A stretch of 53,624 nucleotides of DNA, taken from Cytophagia bacterium (GTDB lineage: Bacteria; Bacteroidota; Bacteroidia; Cytophagales; Spirosomataceae). Every line of letters begins with the position of its first letter. The stretch's first letter is position 1. The notes beneath the pieces are model-generated. The model did no database searches. It was given only the letters and a program-made list of their open reading frames with translations, and was not told where the DNA came from. The translations under genes were made by a program, and so were the position numbers. Shown here piece by piece: positions 33,924 to 43,900 of this stretch. Location: assembly GCA_004293645.1 (NCBI GenBank), contig REAB01000090.1:1-53624 (forward strand), given 5' to 3'.

Positions 33924-36315
33924 CGCCCGCGCCGCCTCGGTCGGCGTGTTCGTCGGTAAGTTTGTTTATTTGCTTGTATGAGCGCAGGTGCGAGCGCACG
34001 AGATTGCGCAAGATGCCGTCGCCTTTGCCGTGCACAATGCGCACTTGGTTGTAGCTCAACATGAGGGCATCGTTCATAAAATTGTCCAAATCTATCATGG
34101 CTTCTTCGCCGCGCTTGCCCCTGATATCAAGGTTGAAGCTAAAATTCATCATTTTTTCGTTCAAATCTATGCCTCCCATGCGCGGCGCGGGCGTGGCAGT
34201 GGCGTTGTTGTCGCCCGTGGCTTGTTTGTAGGTTTTTTTAGAAACTTTTTCCAATCGGTTGAGTTTGATGTTCGATTTCAAAGCCCCAATGCTAATTTCG
34301 GCATCTTTACCTTTGATGGCCAGCACTTCGCCCACGGTATTTTGGCCTATAATGCGCACGTAACTGCCCACCGTTATTTCGCCTTTTTCGGTTACAAATT
34401 CTTCGCGCTCAGGCTCGGCTACGGTTTCGGCTTTGAGTTCTATTCGTTCAAACTTTTCCAATTCTTGCCGCACTTGCTTGGTGGCTTCGCGCTCGGCTTT
34501 GTTTTCTTTTATTTCTCGAATGGTGCTTTCAATGCGCTGATTGGTGTCGGCCAGAAGTTGTTTGGCTTTGCGCTTGGCCTCGTTCAAGATGTTTTTTTGC
34601 TCGTTGTCCAAACGGGTTTTGAGGGCGTTGGTTTCGAGGAGTTGTTGCGCCAGCTTGCGTTCTTTGAGGCTGATTTCCAAGTTCTTATCGGCAAATACCC
34701 GCTTCTCAATGTCGAGTTCTTTGAGCAGTTTTTCAAAGTTGATTTGCTGCGTACCCAGTTTGCTTTGCGCCCGTTCTACCACGGCTTTGGGCAGGCCAAT
34801 CTTACCCGCAATCTCAAACGCAAACGAACTGCCAGGCTTACCCATTTCAAGTTCGTAAAGTGGTTCGAGGTGTTCTCCATCGTAGCGCATGGCCCCGTTG
34901 ATGAGACCCGTGGTTTTGTCGGCGTAGGTTTTGAGATTGGTGTAATGGGTGTTTACCACGCCCGATGCCCCCAGTTTGGTGAGGTCTTCCAAGATAGATT
35001 CGGCAATGGCCCCGCCGAGGCTTGGCTCCGTTCCTGTGCCAAATTCGTCAATCAAAAAAAGCGTTTTTCGGTTGGCAAAATTTAGAAAAAACTTCATGTT
35101 CGTCAGGTGGCTGCTGTACGTACTGAGGTCATTTTCAAGGCTTTGCTCGTCGCCAATGTCAATAAAAAGATTCTGAAAAAGCCCCATCGTTGCGCCTTCG
35201 GCCATGGGTACGAGCAGGCCACATTGGTACATGTATTGCACCAAACCGATGGTTTTGAGTGCCACCGATTTGCCACCCGCATTGGGTCCCGACACCACCA
35301 AAATCCGCTGGTCGGGGTTGAGTTTTACCGACAACGGCACTACTTTTCGGCCTTGTTTCTGAAACGACAAATACAACAGCGGGTGCCGCGCACCGCGCCA
35401 TTCCAATTCTGGCCGATTCACAAAAACGGGGTTGTGTGCGCCCAACTGCGAAGCCAATCGCGCTTTGGCTCGAATGAAATCTATCATGCCCAAAAACTGA
35501 TAAGCGCGCTGTAAATCAACGAGATGCACCCTAATTTGGTTGGCCAGTTGAATCAAAATACGGTTTATTTCGCGGCGTTCGGCGTATTCCAATTCTTTGA
35601 TTTCATTGTTGGCATCAAGCACGTCGGCGGGTTCGATGTAGAGCGTTTGGCCCGTGGCCGACTCGTCGTGCACAAATCCTTTGAGTTTGCGTTTGTGTTC
35701 GGCCACAATCGGAATCACCATGCGCCCGCCGCGCACCGTGAGCGACACTTCTTCGCCCACCCAGCCGCTGTTTTTGGCGTGGCGCAGCATGGCATCTAAT
35801 TTTTTGCGAACGCCCGCCATCTCTGAAATCAAACGGCGGCGAATATCGGAGAGTTCGGGAGAAGCGTTGTCGCGGATTTGGCCACGGTCGTCAATGATGC
35901 GCTCAATGGCATCGGTAACGGCCTTTTCAACGCGCACGTTTTGGGCCAACTCACGCAAATACACAAAACGGCCTTCTTCTTGTTTTTCAAAAAAAGTGAG
36001 CAACTGCCGAATGGTGCGCAGCGACACTTTGAGGTCAAAAAACGCTTCTTGCGACACGTACATTCCCTCAATACGCATGGACTCAAGGGTTGCCCTGGCA
36101 TCTAAATAATTTTGGCTCGGAAACTCGCTCTCCGTTTCGATGATTTCTTTCATCTCGGCGGCTTGGCAAGTGAGTTTTTGGATAACAAGAAAATTATCTG
36201 AGAACCGAATTTTTTCGACAAACGCCTGCCCGAGTGTACTCAAACACGCTTCTTTGAGCAACTCGCGCACGCGGTCGAACCCTAATTTTTGTTCAATATC
36301 TTGGGGGTATAGCAT
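33901..36315 (-). CDS. mutS2: Endonuclease MutS2
   Basis: Protein of 804 residues, normal for MutS2. The MutS core/lever region is followed by the ABC ATPase: Walker A VVSGPNAGGKSVALKTIGL (near residue 345), DIGDEQSLENDLSTYSSHL, Walker B TLFLIDEFGTGTEPSLGGA and VVNTHYTNL. A coiled coil (about 515-620) leads to a KOW-like segment and a C-terminal Smr domain with LDIRGKRGEEAMIDLDNF and RIVHGKGDG, the nuclease motif. MutS2 acts on recombination intermediates or collided ribosomes rather than mismatches. It follows pgk by 20 bases on the same strand and is probably co-transcribed with it. Confidence 0.95.
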   Translation of the reverse strand: MLYPQDIEQKLGFDRVRELLKEACLSTLGQAFVEKIRFSDNFLVIQKLTCQAAEMKEIIETESEFPSQNYLDARATLESMRIEGMYVSQEAFFDLKVSLRTIRQLLTFFEKQEEGRFVYLRELAQNVRVEKAVTDAIERIIDDRGQIRDNASPELSDIRRRLISEMAGVRKKLDAMLRHAKNSGWVGEEVSLTVRGGRMVIPIVAEHKRKLKGFVHDESATGQTLYIEPADVLDANNEIKELEYAERREINRILIQLANQIRVHLVDLQRAYQFLGMIDFIRAKARLASQLGAHNPVFVNRPELEWRGARHPLLYLSFQKQGRKVVPLSVKLNPDQRILVVSGPNAGGKSVALKTIGLVQYMYQCGLLVPMAEGATMGLFQNLFIDIGDEQSLENDLSTYSSHLTNMKFFLNFANRKTLFLIDEFGTGTEPSLGGAIAESILEDLTKLGASGVVNTHYTNLKTYADKTTGLINGAMRYDGEHLEPLYELEMGKPGSSFAFEIAGKIGLPKAVVERAQSKLGTQQINFEKLLKELDIEKRVFADKNLEISLKERKLAQQLLETNALKTRLDNEQKNILNEAKRKAKQLLADTNQRIESTIREIKENKAEREATKQVRQELEKFERIELKAETVAEPEREEFVTEKGEITVGSYVRIIGQNTVGEVLAIKGKDAEISIGALKSNIKLNRLEKVSKKTYKQATGDNNATATPAPRMGGIDLNEKMMNFSFNLDIRGKRGEEAMIDLDNFMNDALMLSYNQVRIVHGKGDGILRNLVRSHLRSYKQINKLTDEHADRGGAGVTIVELK

Positions 36316-36335
36316 ACTTTGTTGAATGAGAAAAA

Positions 36336-37538
36336 CTAAGCCAAAGCGGCTACGCCAGGCAGGATTTTACCTTCCATGTATTCGAGCAACGCACCACCGC
36401 CCGTCGAAACGTAGCTCACGCGGTCGCCGTAGCCTGCATTGTTTACCGCCGATGCCGAGTCGCCACCACCAATGAGCGAAAACGCGCCGTTTTCTTCGGT
36501 GGCTTTTACTACTGCGGCAGCTATGGCGTTGGTACCCGTTGCAAAATTGGGAAACTCAAACACGCCCATCGGGCCGTTCCAAAGTACAGTTTTAGATTGG
36601 GCAATGATTTCGCTAAACGTTTTGACGGTTTCGGGGCCAATGTCTAAGCCTTGCCAGTCGTCGGCAATGTGGCCAGTGGCTACTATTTGGCGGTTGGCAT
36701 CATTGCTAAAAGCATCGGCGCACACGTTGTCGGAAGGCATGATGATGTTCACTCCTTTGGCTTTGGCTTTTTGCAAAAGCTCAAGTGCCAACTCTTGCTT
36801 GTCGGCTTCGAGCAGCGACTTGCCAATTTGACCACCCAGCGCTTTGGTAAAAGTATAAGTCATACCGCCGCCAATGATGAGGTTATCTACTTTGTCGAGC
36901 AGACGTTCGATAATCAAGATTTTGTCCGATATTTTGGCACCGCCCATAATGGCCGTAAAAGGCCGCTCGGCGTTGTCCATGAGGCGTTGCGCGTTGTCTA
37001 TTTCGGCTTGCATCACGTAGCCACAAATGCGGTCGCGGTTCGCCGCCCGTTCAAAAAACTGGCCTATTACGGCCGTAGAAGCGTGGGCGCGGTGGGCGGT
37101 ACCAAAGGCATCGTTTACCCACACATCGCCGAGTTTTGACAGTTTTTGGGCAAATTCTGCATCGCCTTTTTCTTCTTGTTTGTAAAAACGCAAATTTTCG
37201 AGCAGCAGCACTCCGCCTTCTGGTAAATTAGCGGCCAAGTCAATGGCCGATTGACCAATGCAGTCGTCGGCAAATTGAACGGGTACACCCAGCATCAACG
37301 ACAACGGCCCAACCAAGTGTTTGAGGGAGTATTTTTCGGTGGGGCCATCTTTGGGCCTTCCCAAGTGCGACATCAGCACGCACGCGCCACCGTCGTCCAA
37401 AATCTTACGAATTGTGGGCAATGTGGCCTGCATTCGGGTATCGTCGGTTATCTCAAATTTATCGTTGAGCGGCACGTTAAAGTCCACGCGTACCAAAGCG
37501 CGTTTGCCCGCGAAGCTGTAAGAATCTAATGTTTTCAT
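36336..37538 (-). CDS. pgk: Phosphoglycerate kinase
   Basis: Glycolytic kinase of 400 residues converting 1,3-bisphosphoglycerate and ADP to 3-phosphoglycerate and ATP. It shows [15 protein letters not shown] at the N-terminus, [33 protein letters not shown], the hinge/nucleotide-site [12 protein letters not shown], and the C-terminal [13 protein letters not shown]. An in-frame ATG lies 12 codons upstream at 37574, but it would put the start inside the -7 box, so 37538 is chosen. It leads a probable two-gene operon with mutS2. Confidence 0.97.
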   Translation of the reverse strand: MKTLDSYSFAGKRALVRVDFNVPLNDKFEITDDTRMQATLPTIRKILDDGGACVLMSHLGRPKDGPTEKYSLKHLVGPLSLMLGVPVQFADDCIGQSAIDLAANLPEGGVLLLENLRFYKQEEKGDAEFAQKLSKLGDVWVNDAFGTAHRAHASTAVIGQFFERAANRDRICGYVMQAEIDNAQRLMDNAERPFTAIMGGAKISDKILIIERLLDKVDNLIIGGGMTYTFTKALGGQIGKSLLEADKQELALELLQKAKAKGVNIIMPSDNVCADAFSNDANRQIVATGHIADDWQGLDIGPETVKTFSEIIAQSKTVLWNGPMGVFEFPNFATGTNAIAAAVVKATEENGAFSLIGGGDSASAVNNAGYGDRVSYVSTGGGALLEYMEGKILPGVAALA

Positions 37539-37571
37539 TTTAAAACAATTGAGTGGGTTTTGATTGAGCCA

Positions 37572-37579
37572 CAAATTTA
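37572..37579 (-). promoter_or_regulatory. -7 promoter box of pgk
   Basis: TAAATTTG on the minus strand matches TAnnTTTG, 33 bases before the pgk ATG. It is divergent from, and 14 bases away from, the -7 box at 37594. Confidence 0.55.
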
Positions 37580-37593
37580 ATTTTTTGAAACGC

Positions 37594-37601
37594 TACCTTT
37601 G
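37594..37601 (+). promoter_or_regulatory. -7 promoter box of the second amidase gene
   Basis: TACCTTTG matches TAnnTTTG, 50 bases before the ATG at 37652. It forms a compact divergent promoter pair with that of pgk. Confidence 0.5.
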
Positions 37602-37651
37602 CACAACAACCCTTTTCTTTTTGAAATTTTTAATTTGACAACATCTTTTTG

Positions 37652-38848
37652 ATGAAGCAATTTTTGATAATGGGCGCAATGTGCCTTGTTTTTGGGGCTT
37701 TTGCCCAAAGTCCCAGCGAACCTGTGAAGTATAAACCCGATTCGGTGGTTTTGGTTCGCACTACGGGCGCGTTGGTGCATCTCAACTACGGCCTCGGCGA
37801 AGACCGCCTCGGCGGGGCTAAATTGGGTTACTTAGATTCGCTGGTGTTGCTGCGGGTGGTGGGCGCGTACAAAGACTTCTACCAAGTGCGCCTCACAGCG
37901 GGGCTTTCGGCGTGGATTCCACAAAACCAAACCCAGCCCGACACCACTACCAAGCTATTGACGCAGTACCTAACCAGCTCTTGGCGCGTGTGGGGAGACG
38001 CTCCGTTTGATTATCTTTCTATTCAAATGCCCGAGCGTTTGCCCTATCAAATGCGCCAAGAAATCAATCCGTCGCGGGTGGTTATTGATTTGTTTGGAGC
38101 TACTACCAACACCAACTGGATAACCCAACTGCGGTCGGCCAAAGAAATACAAAATGTTGATTATGAGCAAGTAACAGATGGTCAATTGCGCGTTACCATT
38201 TATTTAAAACACCGCCAACACTGGGGAAACTCCGCCTATTACCAAGGCCGACGACTCATAGTGAGAATAAAACAACAACCGCCAAAACTCCAACTCAAAC
38301 ATTTGACGATAGCCATTGATGCAGGCCACGGCGGAAGCAATTTGGGCGCACGCGGGCTGCGGTCTAAACAATTGGAAAAAGACTTGAATCTCCTCATAGC
38401 CAATCATTTACAAACATATTTACAACAACAAGGAACTAAAATAGTAATGACCCGCAACACCGATACGCTCATTGGCAACAACGACCGCCTGCTGCAACTG
38501 CGCCAAACGCCCCCCGACTTGCTGGTGAGTATCCACAACAACGCTGCCGCCGACACCGTGAAAGTGCGCGGCACCAGTACTTATTACAAACACCTGGGAT
38601 TTAGGCCGTTGAGTCAGGCCATTTTAAAGCGTTTGCTCAATTTGGAACTTACTGAATACGGCAACGTGGGGCGGTTTAATTTTACGCTCAACGCCCCCAC
38701 CGACTACCCCAACGTACTGGTAGAAGGGCTTTTTTTGAGCCACCCCGCCGACGAAGCGCTGCTTTTGGACGATGCGTTTCGCAAAAAGATGGCCAAACAA
38801 ATTGGTAAAGGCATCAAAGATTGGCTCAAAGCAGTACGAAGAGAGTAA
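37652..38848 (+). CDS. N-acetylmuramoyl-L-alanine amidase with SH3-like and AMIN-like domains
   Basis: Protein of 398 residues with a signal peptide (MKQFLIMGAMCLVFGAFA). An SH3b-like segment (about residues 30-90, VLLRVVGAYKDFYQVRL) is followed by an AMIN-like domain (about 105-205, RVVIDLFGATTNTNWITQL) and a C-terminal Amidase_3 domain: IAIDAGHGGSNLGARG (zinc His), KQLEKDLNLL (zinc Glu), LLVSIHNNAA (zinc His) and the catalytic Glu in PNVLVEGLFLSH. It cleaves septal or lateral peptidoglycan in the periplasm. Compared with the 261-residue amidase at 13.3 kb it has extra targeting domains. A TTG one codon earlier is ignored in favour of ATG. Confidence 0.9.
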   Translation: MKQFLIMGAMCLVFGAFAQSPSEPVKYKPDSVVLVRTTGALVHLNYGLGEDRLGGAKLGYLDSLVLLRVVGAYKDFYQVRLTAGLSAWIPQNQTQPDTTTKLLTQYLTSSWRVWGDAPFDYLSIQMPERLPYQMRQEINPSRVVIDLFGATTNTNWITQLRSAKEIQNVDYEQVTDGQLRVTIYLKHRQHWGNSAYYQGRRLIVRIKQQPPKLQLKHLTIAIDAGHGGSNLGARGLRSKQLEKDLNLLIANHLQTYLQQQGTKIVMTRNTDTLIGNNDRLLQLRQTPPDLLVSIHNNAAADTVKVRGTSTYYKHLGFRPLSQAILKRLLNLELTEYGNVGRFNFTLNAPTDYPNVLVEGLFLSHPADEALLLDDAFRKKMAKQIGKGIKDWLKAVRRE

Positions 38849-38857
38849 GTTCATGCT

Positions 38858-38883
38858 CGCCCCGATTTGCAATCTGAGGGGCG
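38858..38883. repeat. Palindromic hairpin between converging amidase and pyrB genes
   Basis: CGCCCC pairs with GGGGCG, with an inner GATT-TGC-AATC hairpin and a small bulge. It has no clear T-run, so it could be a weak terminator or a REP-like palindrome. Confidence 0.4.
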
Positions 38884-38905
38884 TAATTAAAACAGCGTTT
38901 CAATT

Positions 38906-39826
38906 TCACTGCTGCGCCAGCAAATACAACACCGCCATGCGCGTTGCTACGCCGTTTTCTACTTGGTTCAAAATAATGGAGTGGGCAGAGTCGGCGGCAT
39001 CGGAGGTAAGCTCCACACCCCGATTGATAGGCCCTGGGTGCATGAGTACGATGGGCTTGTTGAGCGAGTCGAGCATGGCCTTGCTGATGCCAAAATAGAG
39101 CGAATACTCGCGCAAACTCGGAAAATATTTGACCTGCAACCGCTCCAACTGAATACGCAGCACGTTGGCTACGTCGCACCATTCGAGGGTTTCACGAACA
39201 TTGTGGCTTACTTGCACACCCAGTGCGTCTATATATTTGGGAATGAGCGTAGTAGGCCCACAAACACGCACTTCTGCACCCAATTTTTTGAGACAAAATA
39301 TGTTGGAAAGTGCCACCCGCGAGTGCAGAATATCACCGATAATGGCCACTTTTTTACCCGCCAAATCGCCTATTTTTTCTCGAATCGAAAACGCATCGAG
39401 CAAGGCTTGGGTGGGGTGTTCGTGCGTGCCGTCGCCCGCATTGATGATATTGGCTCCAATGCGCTCGGCCAAGTAGTGCGGCGCGCCTGGGCTGCTGTGG
39501 CGCATCACTACCATATCTACTTTCATGGCCAAAATGTTATTGACCGTATCAAGCAACGTTTCGCCTTTTTTGACCGAACTGCCCGATGCCGAAAAATTGA
39601 CTACGTCGGCAGAAAGCCGTTTTTCGGCCAGCTCAAAAGACAAACGGGTGCGGGTAGAGTTCTCAAAAAAAACGTTGGCAATGGTTACGTCGCGCAGCGA
39701 AGGTACTTTTTTGATGGGCCGATTGATGACCTCCTTAAACTGCGTGGCCGTGTCCAAAATAGCATGAATGTCGGTTTCGGTGAGATTTTTGATGCCCAAC
39801 AAGTGCCGAACGGAGAGTTGCGTCAT
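38906..39826 (-). CDS. pyrB: Aspartate carbamoyltransferase catalytic subunit
   Basis: Protein of 306 residues, normal length, second step of pyrimidine synthesis. The carbamoyl-phosphate site FFENSTRTRLSFELAEK is followed by SSVKKGETLLDT, RHSSPGAPH, the HPTQALLDAFSI loop and the C-terminal MHPGPINRGVEL. The frame is open further upstream, but MTQLSVRHLLG is the expected N-terminus and a TAnnTTTG box lies 23 bases before it. No pyrI regulatory gene is adjacent. Converges on the amidase gene. Confidence 0.96.
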   Translation of the reverse strand: MTQLSVRHLLGIKNLTETDIHAILDTATQFKEVINRPIKKVPSLRDVTIANVFFENSTRTRLSFELAEKRLSADVVNFSASGSSVKKGETLLDTVNNILAMKVDMVVMRHSSPGAPHYLAERIGANIINAGDGTHEHPTQALLDAFSIREKIGDLAGKKVAIIGDILHSRVALSNIFCLKKLGAEVRVCGPTTLIPKYIDALGVQVSHNVRETLEWCDVANVLRIQLERLQVKYFPSLREYSLYFGISKAMLDSLNKPIVLMHPGPINRGVELTSDAADSAHSIILNQVENGVATRMAVLYLLAQQ

Positions 39827-39849
39827 GGTGCCAATGAAAGAAAGTTTGG

Positions 39850-39857
39850 CAAAATTA
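39850..39857 (-). promoter_or_regulatory. -7 promoter box of pyrB
   Basis: TAATTTTG on the minus strand, matching TAnnTTTG, 23 bases before the pyrB ATG; supports the start at 39826 over the longer frame. Confidence 0.55.
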
Positions 39858-39906
39858 GGAAAAAAAATCAAAATTTACTGCCTGCTTGCGGGGGCGGGTT
39901 CAGCCT

Positions 39907-40431
39907 TTACATAAACTCCCGCTGAATCTCTTCTTTTACAAATCGAAGCGCGTCGGCGGTGGGGTTGCGGTTTTCTTGAATTATTTTTTCAAATATTTTT
40001 TTGGACAAATCAAGCGGCAATGCTTCTACCGACACCTCGGCAGCGGCCTGATTGACCAGAATAATGACTTCTTGTTGCGCCGCCTTGATGCGTTCCCAGG
40101 CATCGGACGAAAGGTAAACTTGCTGCGATAAATTATGATTGAACTCTTCGCGGACCTCGCGGAGCAATATTTGTTGAAATTCGGATGCGCTTGTAGCTGT
40201 GCCATTTAGGCGCATCAGTAGGTTGTTGGGGGCAATGCGTTCCAAAAAAAGGCACATTCGCTCGTAGGCTTGCAAACGAATGGGTAAAGCCATTTCTATT
40301 TGGCGCAGTCGTTGGTCGGCTTGCTTTTCAACAAACGATTTTTTCAAAAAAGCGGTTACAGTTAGATACACCGCGTACAAAACCAAAGCGGCAGGCAGTG
40401 TCATTTTAAGAAAATCGGCAACTATGTCCAT
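39907..40431 (-). CDS. Conserved Bacteroidota membrane-anchored protein (DUF7935-like)
   Basis: Protein of 174 residues with an N-terminal transmembrane helix (FLKMTLPAALVLYAVYLTVT) and a soluble helical remainder. Segments such as LPIRLQAYERMCLFLERIAP, LREVREEFNHNLSQQVYLS and AQQEVIILVNQAA recur in a conserved Bacteroidota family of unknown function. The long upstream frame (to 40767) only translates the GATTG-rich repeat and part of the divergent IscA-like gene, so the start at 40431 is used. It lies 80 bases upstream of pyrB on the same strand. The family label is from memory and should be treated as tentative. Confidence 0.75.
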   Translation of the reverse strand: MDIVADFLKMTLPAALVLYAVYLTVTAFLKKSFVEKQADQRLRQIEMALPIRLQAYERMCLFLERIAPNNLLMRLNGTATSASEFQQILLREVREEFNHNLSQQVYLSSDAWERIKAAQQEVIILVNQAAAEVSVEALPLDLSKKIFEKIIQENRNPTADALRFVKEEIQREFM

Positions 40432-40437
40432 ATTTAG

Positions 40438-40595
40438 TTTTGGATGATTGAATGATTGGGTTTTGAATGATTGAATGATTGGATGATTGAGTTTTGAATG
40501 AATGGATTGGGATTTGAATGATTGGATGATTGAGTTTTGGATGATTGGATGATTGAGTTTTGAATGAATGAATTGGGATTTCAATGTTGAATGAT
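40438..40595. repeat. GATTG/TGAAT low-complexity repeat
   Basis: About 160 bases built from words GATGATTGA, GAATGATTG and TGAATGAATG with imperfect 14- and roughly 40-base periods (GATTGAGTTTTGAATGAATG recurs). It fills the gap between the divergent DUF7935-like and IscA-like genes and runs up to the latter's ATG. Probably slippage-prone; no coding function. Confidence 0.8.
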
Positions 40596-40597
40596 AA

Positions 40598-40897
40598 ATG
40601 ATAAATGAAAAAGTGAATCCTGTAAAAATAACGGACTTGGCGCGGGGCGAAATTAAGGAAACCTTGCACGCTAACAAAATTCCAGATACGTACGGACTTC
40701 GGGTGGGTATGAAAGGCGGCGGCTGCGGGGCGCAATTTTTGCTCGGATTTGACCTGCCCACCCCCACCGACCAAATTTATTGGATTGAGGGCGTAAAGGT
40801 AATTATTGATAAACGTCATTTGATGTACGTAATTGGCTCTGAGATAGACTTTGAGGAGACCGAAGCGGGCATGGGCTTTACAATAAACAAGGTTTAA
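40598..40897 (+). CDS. HesB/IscA-like iron-sulfur assembly family protein
   Basis: Protein of 99 residues. VNPVKITDLARGEIKETL, YGLRVGMKGGGCGAQFLLGF and DFEETEAGMGFTINK align with the HesB/IscA fold. The first cysteine (in GGGCGAQF) is kept, but the usual C-terminal CGCG pair is absent, replaced by EAGMGF. Bacteroidota have a paralogous group of this kind, so the loss appears family-typical rather than a mutation. It may bind iron or act as an assembly accessory. The ATG at 40598 lies inside the end of the upstream low-complexity repeat. Confidence 0.8.
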   Translation: MINEKVNPVKITDLARGEIKETLHANKIPDTYGLRVGMKGGGCGAQFLLGFDLPTPTDQIYWIEGVKVIIDKRHLMYVIGSEIDFEETEAGMGFTINKV

Positions 40898-40909
40898 TGG
40901 CATTAATTT

Positions 40910-40917
40910 TAACTTTG
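40910..40917 (+). promoter_or_regulatory. -7 promoter box of histidine kinase gene
   Basis: TAACTTTG matches TAnnTTTG, 67 bases before the GTG start of the kinase gene. Confidence 0.5.
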
Positions 40918-40984
40918 GCACGATTTTAGGAACGGTGTTGGTTATTGTAATCTCATTTATTGGAAATATCATCTACTTGTTTTT

Positions 40985-43900
40985 GTGCAAAAAAAACGCA
41001 ACCATATCTTTTTATTTTTAGCCCTTGGCTCACTAATTGCGGCTTTACTGTCTTACTTTTATTTTGAGCGGGGCGCGTTGGGCGCACCCGAAGAAAAGTA
41101 CCTAAGCAGTATCAAAGAGCGGGTAAAATACGAATTGGAGTGGTCTAACAAAGAACTTGACGACCTGACGAATACACTCGGCAAAACCCAGAAAATTAAT
41201 TTTGGCGACCTTCAAAAACCATCGCGCTACCCGTATTTTGTGTTTAAAAACGGCCAACTATCTTTTTGGTCAGATTATCGGTTTATTCCAGATTTTGAAA
41301 AAATAAAAAACATAACCCAAACCCAACTCGTTGATTTTGAGCAGGGAAAGTACTTGGTGAGCCGTCAGCAGGTTATCAATTGGACAGACACCCTGGATTT
41401 GTTTTCGGTCATTGATTTGTACCGAAACTACGAACGCGAGAACAATTACTTGCAATCGAGCTACAACACCAACCTGTTTATCAACGACCCCGAGCAGATT
41501 TCTAACCAACTGGGGCTGGCTTATCGCAACATTAACGATGCCCAAAACCGCTTTTTGTTTTCGGTAACACCTCCCAAAATTAGTGCTTACAACAACCAAA
41601 CTGTGCCAGTCAATACGGTGATATGGAGTTTGTTGGCGGTTTTGTTTTTGGGCATTTATGTGGGGCAGCACATCGTTGCCATCAGTCGGCGGCGGCGTTT
41701 TGAGCTGGCGTTTGGTATTTTGGCTGTTTATTTGGTGCTACTGCGGGTTGGAATGTTGTATTTTGAAGTGCCGTTTTTGTTTTATGAATCCGACCTTTTC
41801 AATTCCAAATTTTATTATTCCCACTCCTTTTTGTCGCCCTCGCTCGGCGATTTGTTGCTCAACTACTTGATTGTGTTTGTGTTGTTGCTTTATTTAACCA
41901 ATACTTTTTACCGTTCGCGTACTTATTTTAGCCTAATTCACTGGTCGCAAACGGCCAAAATCTTGGTTTCGTTGAGTTGCGTTTTGCTGAGTTATTTGGC
42001 TTTTTATTTGTGTTTTGTAGGCCTCAACAATATTTATCAAAAATCGGCTTTTACGCTCGACATCACGCTGAGTATTTCGTTTTCTAACCTAAAAATTGCC
42101 TGCTTGGTTATTTTTGTTTGTATTTCGAGCATCTATTTTTTGTCGGTTCATTTGCTGGGCAGCTTGTTTATTCGGGTTCATCGGCAGGTTTTGGGGTATG
42201 GATTGCTCGTCATTGCCGCTGGCACATTGCTGGCGGGGCTGGGGTTTGTGGCTTTAGAGGTGCCCTTAGAATGGATTTTTCTGATTCATACCCTTTATTT
42301 TATCGTGTTGTACGCCACGCAGTTTCCGCGTATGTTGTACGCATTTCGCTACAAAACCTCCATTTATTACTTTGTGGCGGCCTTGTTTTGCGCCATTATT
42401 ACTACGTACGTGGTGTATGAGCAAGAGCAAAACAAAGATATTGTGAATAAAAAAGAGTTTGGCAAGCAAATTATCTCCGAAAACGACGGCTGGGGCGAGT
42501 TTTTACTCGACCGCGCCAACGAGTCTATCAAGCAAGATTTTGACATTCAAAATACGCTGTTGCGCGACACGGTGCTGTCGCGCGAGAAAATTCAACAGAA
42601 AGTGAAAAGTATTCATTTAGACCGCTATTTTGACAAATACATCATCGAAGTACTCTCTTTTAAAGCCAACGGTGAGCCACTCGACAATACGCTCACTACT
42701 TTGTTTTACGACGACTTTGTGGCCCCCTACCGCAAGGCCAAATACCAAACCGAACACCCCAATATCTATTTTATCAATGATGTGGTCAATAATTTCAATA
42801 AGCAATATTTGAGTTTCATTGACGTACAACGCGACTCGGTGCTGCTGGGGCGGCTGGTGCTCAATTTACAGCCCCTCGACGAGTACCCCAAAAATGTCTA
42901 TCCAGAATTATTGATGGACCAAAAATTTATTCAAGCCCCCGAAACCCGCCAATACAGCTACGCTATTTATGATTTAAAGAAAAAATTGCTCTACAACACG
43001 GGCAGCTACAACTACGAACGCAAACTCTCAACCACCGACCTCAGCAACGCGCAGCTCTACGAACGGGGGCTGTCGCTCAATGACTACAAGCACGTGGCCG
43101 ATTTTGACAAAAATGGCCGGCGCGTGGTGGTTTCGTCCAAAGAATATGCCTTCAAAAACGTGTTTTCTAATTTTTCTTTTTTGTACCTTATTTTGGTGGT
43201 ATTTGTGATTTTTATCATCTGTATTTATGTGATTCAATATGGGTTTTCAAAGTTCAAAATTAGCTACACCACCAAAATCCAGATTCTGCTCAACAGCGCC
43301 TTTTTTGTGCCTTTGGTGCTGATTGTGGTCATTACGCTGAGTGTAATTAGCTCCAACTACATCACCAACCAAGAAAACGCCTACCTGAGCAATACCAAAA
43401 ATGTAGCGACCAATTTTGTGGGCTATTTGCAAGAACACCTCAAAGGCAGCCGAAGCAGGGCTTCGATGGAAGAAGAACTGGGAAAAATAGCCCGCGATGC
43501 GGCCATTGACATCAACTTTTTTAATACCGATGGCCAATTGTTCACCACCACCAAACCACTCATTTACGAAAGTGGACTGCTTTCTAAGCGGCTCAATCCA
43601 GAGTCGTATATCAGGCTCATCGAAGACAAAGAAAACGAAGTACTACTGAGCGAATCGCTGGGAAATAAGCAATACCGGTCGGCTTACGTAACTGCCAAAG
43701 CACCCAATGGCCAAATATTGGGTATTTTGAGCGTGCCTTATTTTGACTCCAAACCTGAGTTAGACCGCCAAATTATTGAGGTAATTGCCTCAGTGCTAAG
43801 TATTTTTGCGGCCATGTTTTTGGTATTTTTGGTGCTTTCTTACTGGGCTTCCAACACCCTCACGGTGCCGCTCCGCATGATGACCCAAAAGATACGCCGC

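Noticed and set aside
33988-35085. 365-codon open frame antisense to mutS2
   Set aside because: MutS2 ATPase and Smr motifs account for the sequence; the antisense translation is rich in F, H and G without domains.
40598-40897. Loss of the C-terminal CxC in the IscA-like protein as a novel mutation
   Set aside because: The replacement pattern (D-F-x-E-x-x-x-A-x-x-G-F) is, to my knowledge, typical of a Bacteroidota subgroup, so it is not specific to this genome.
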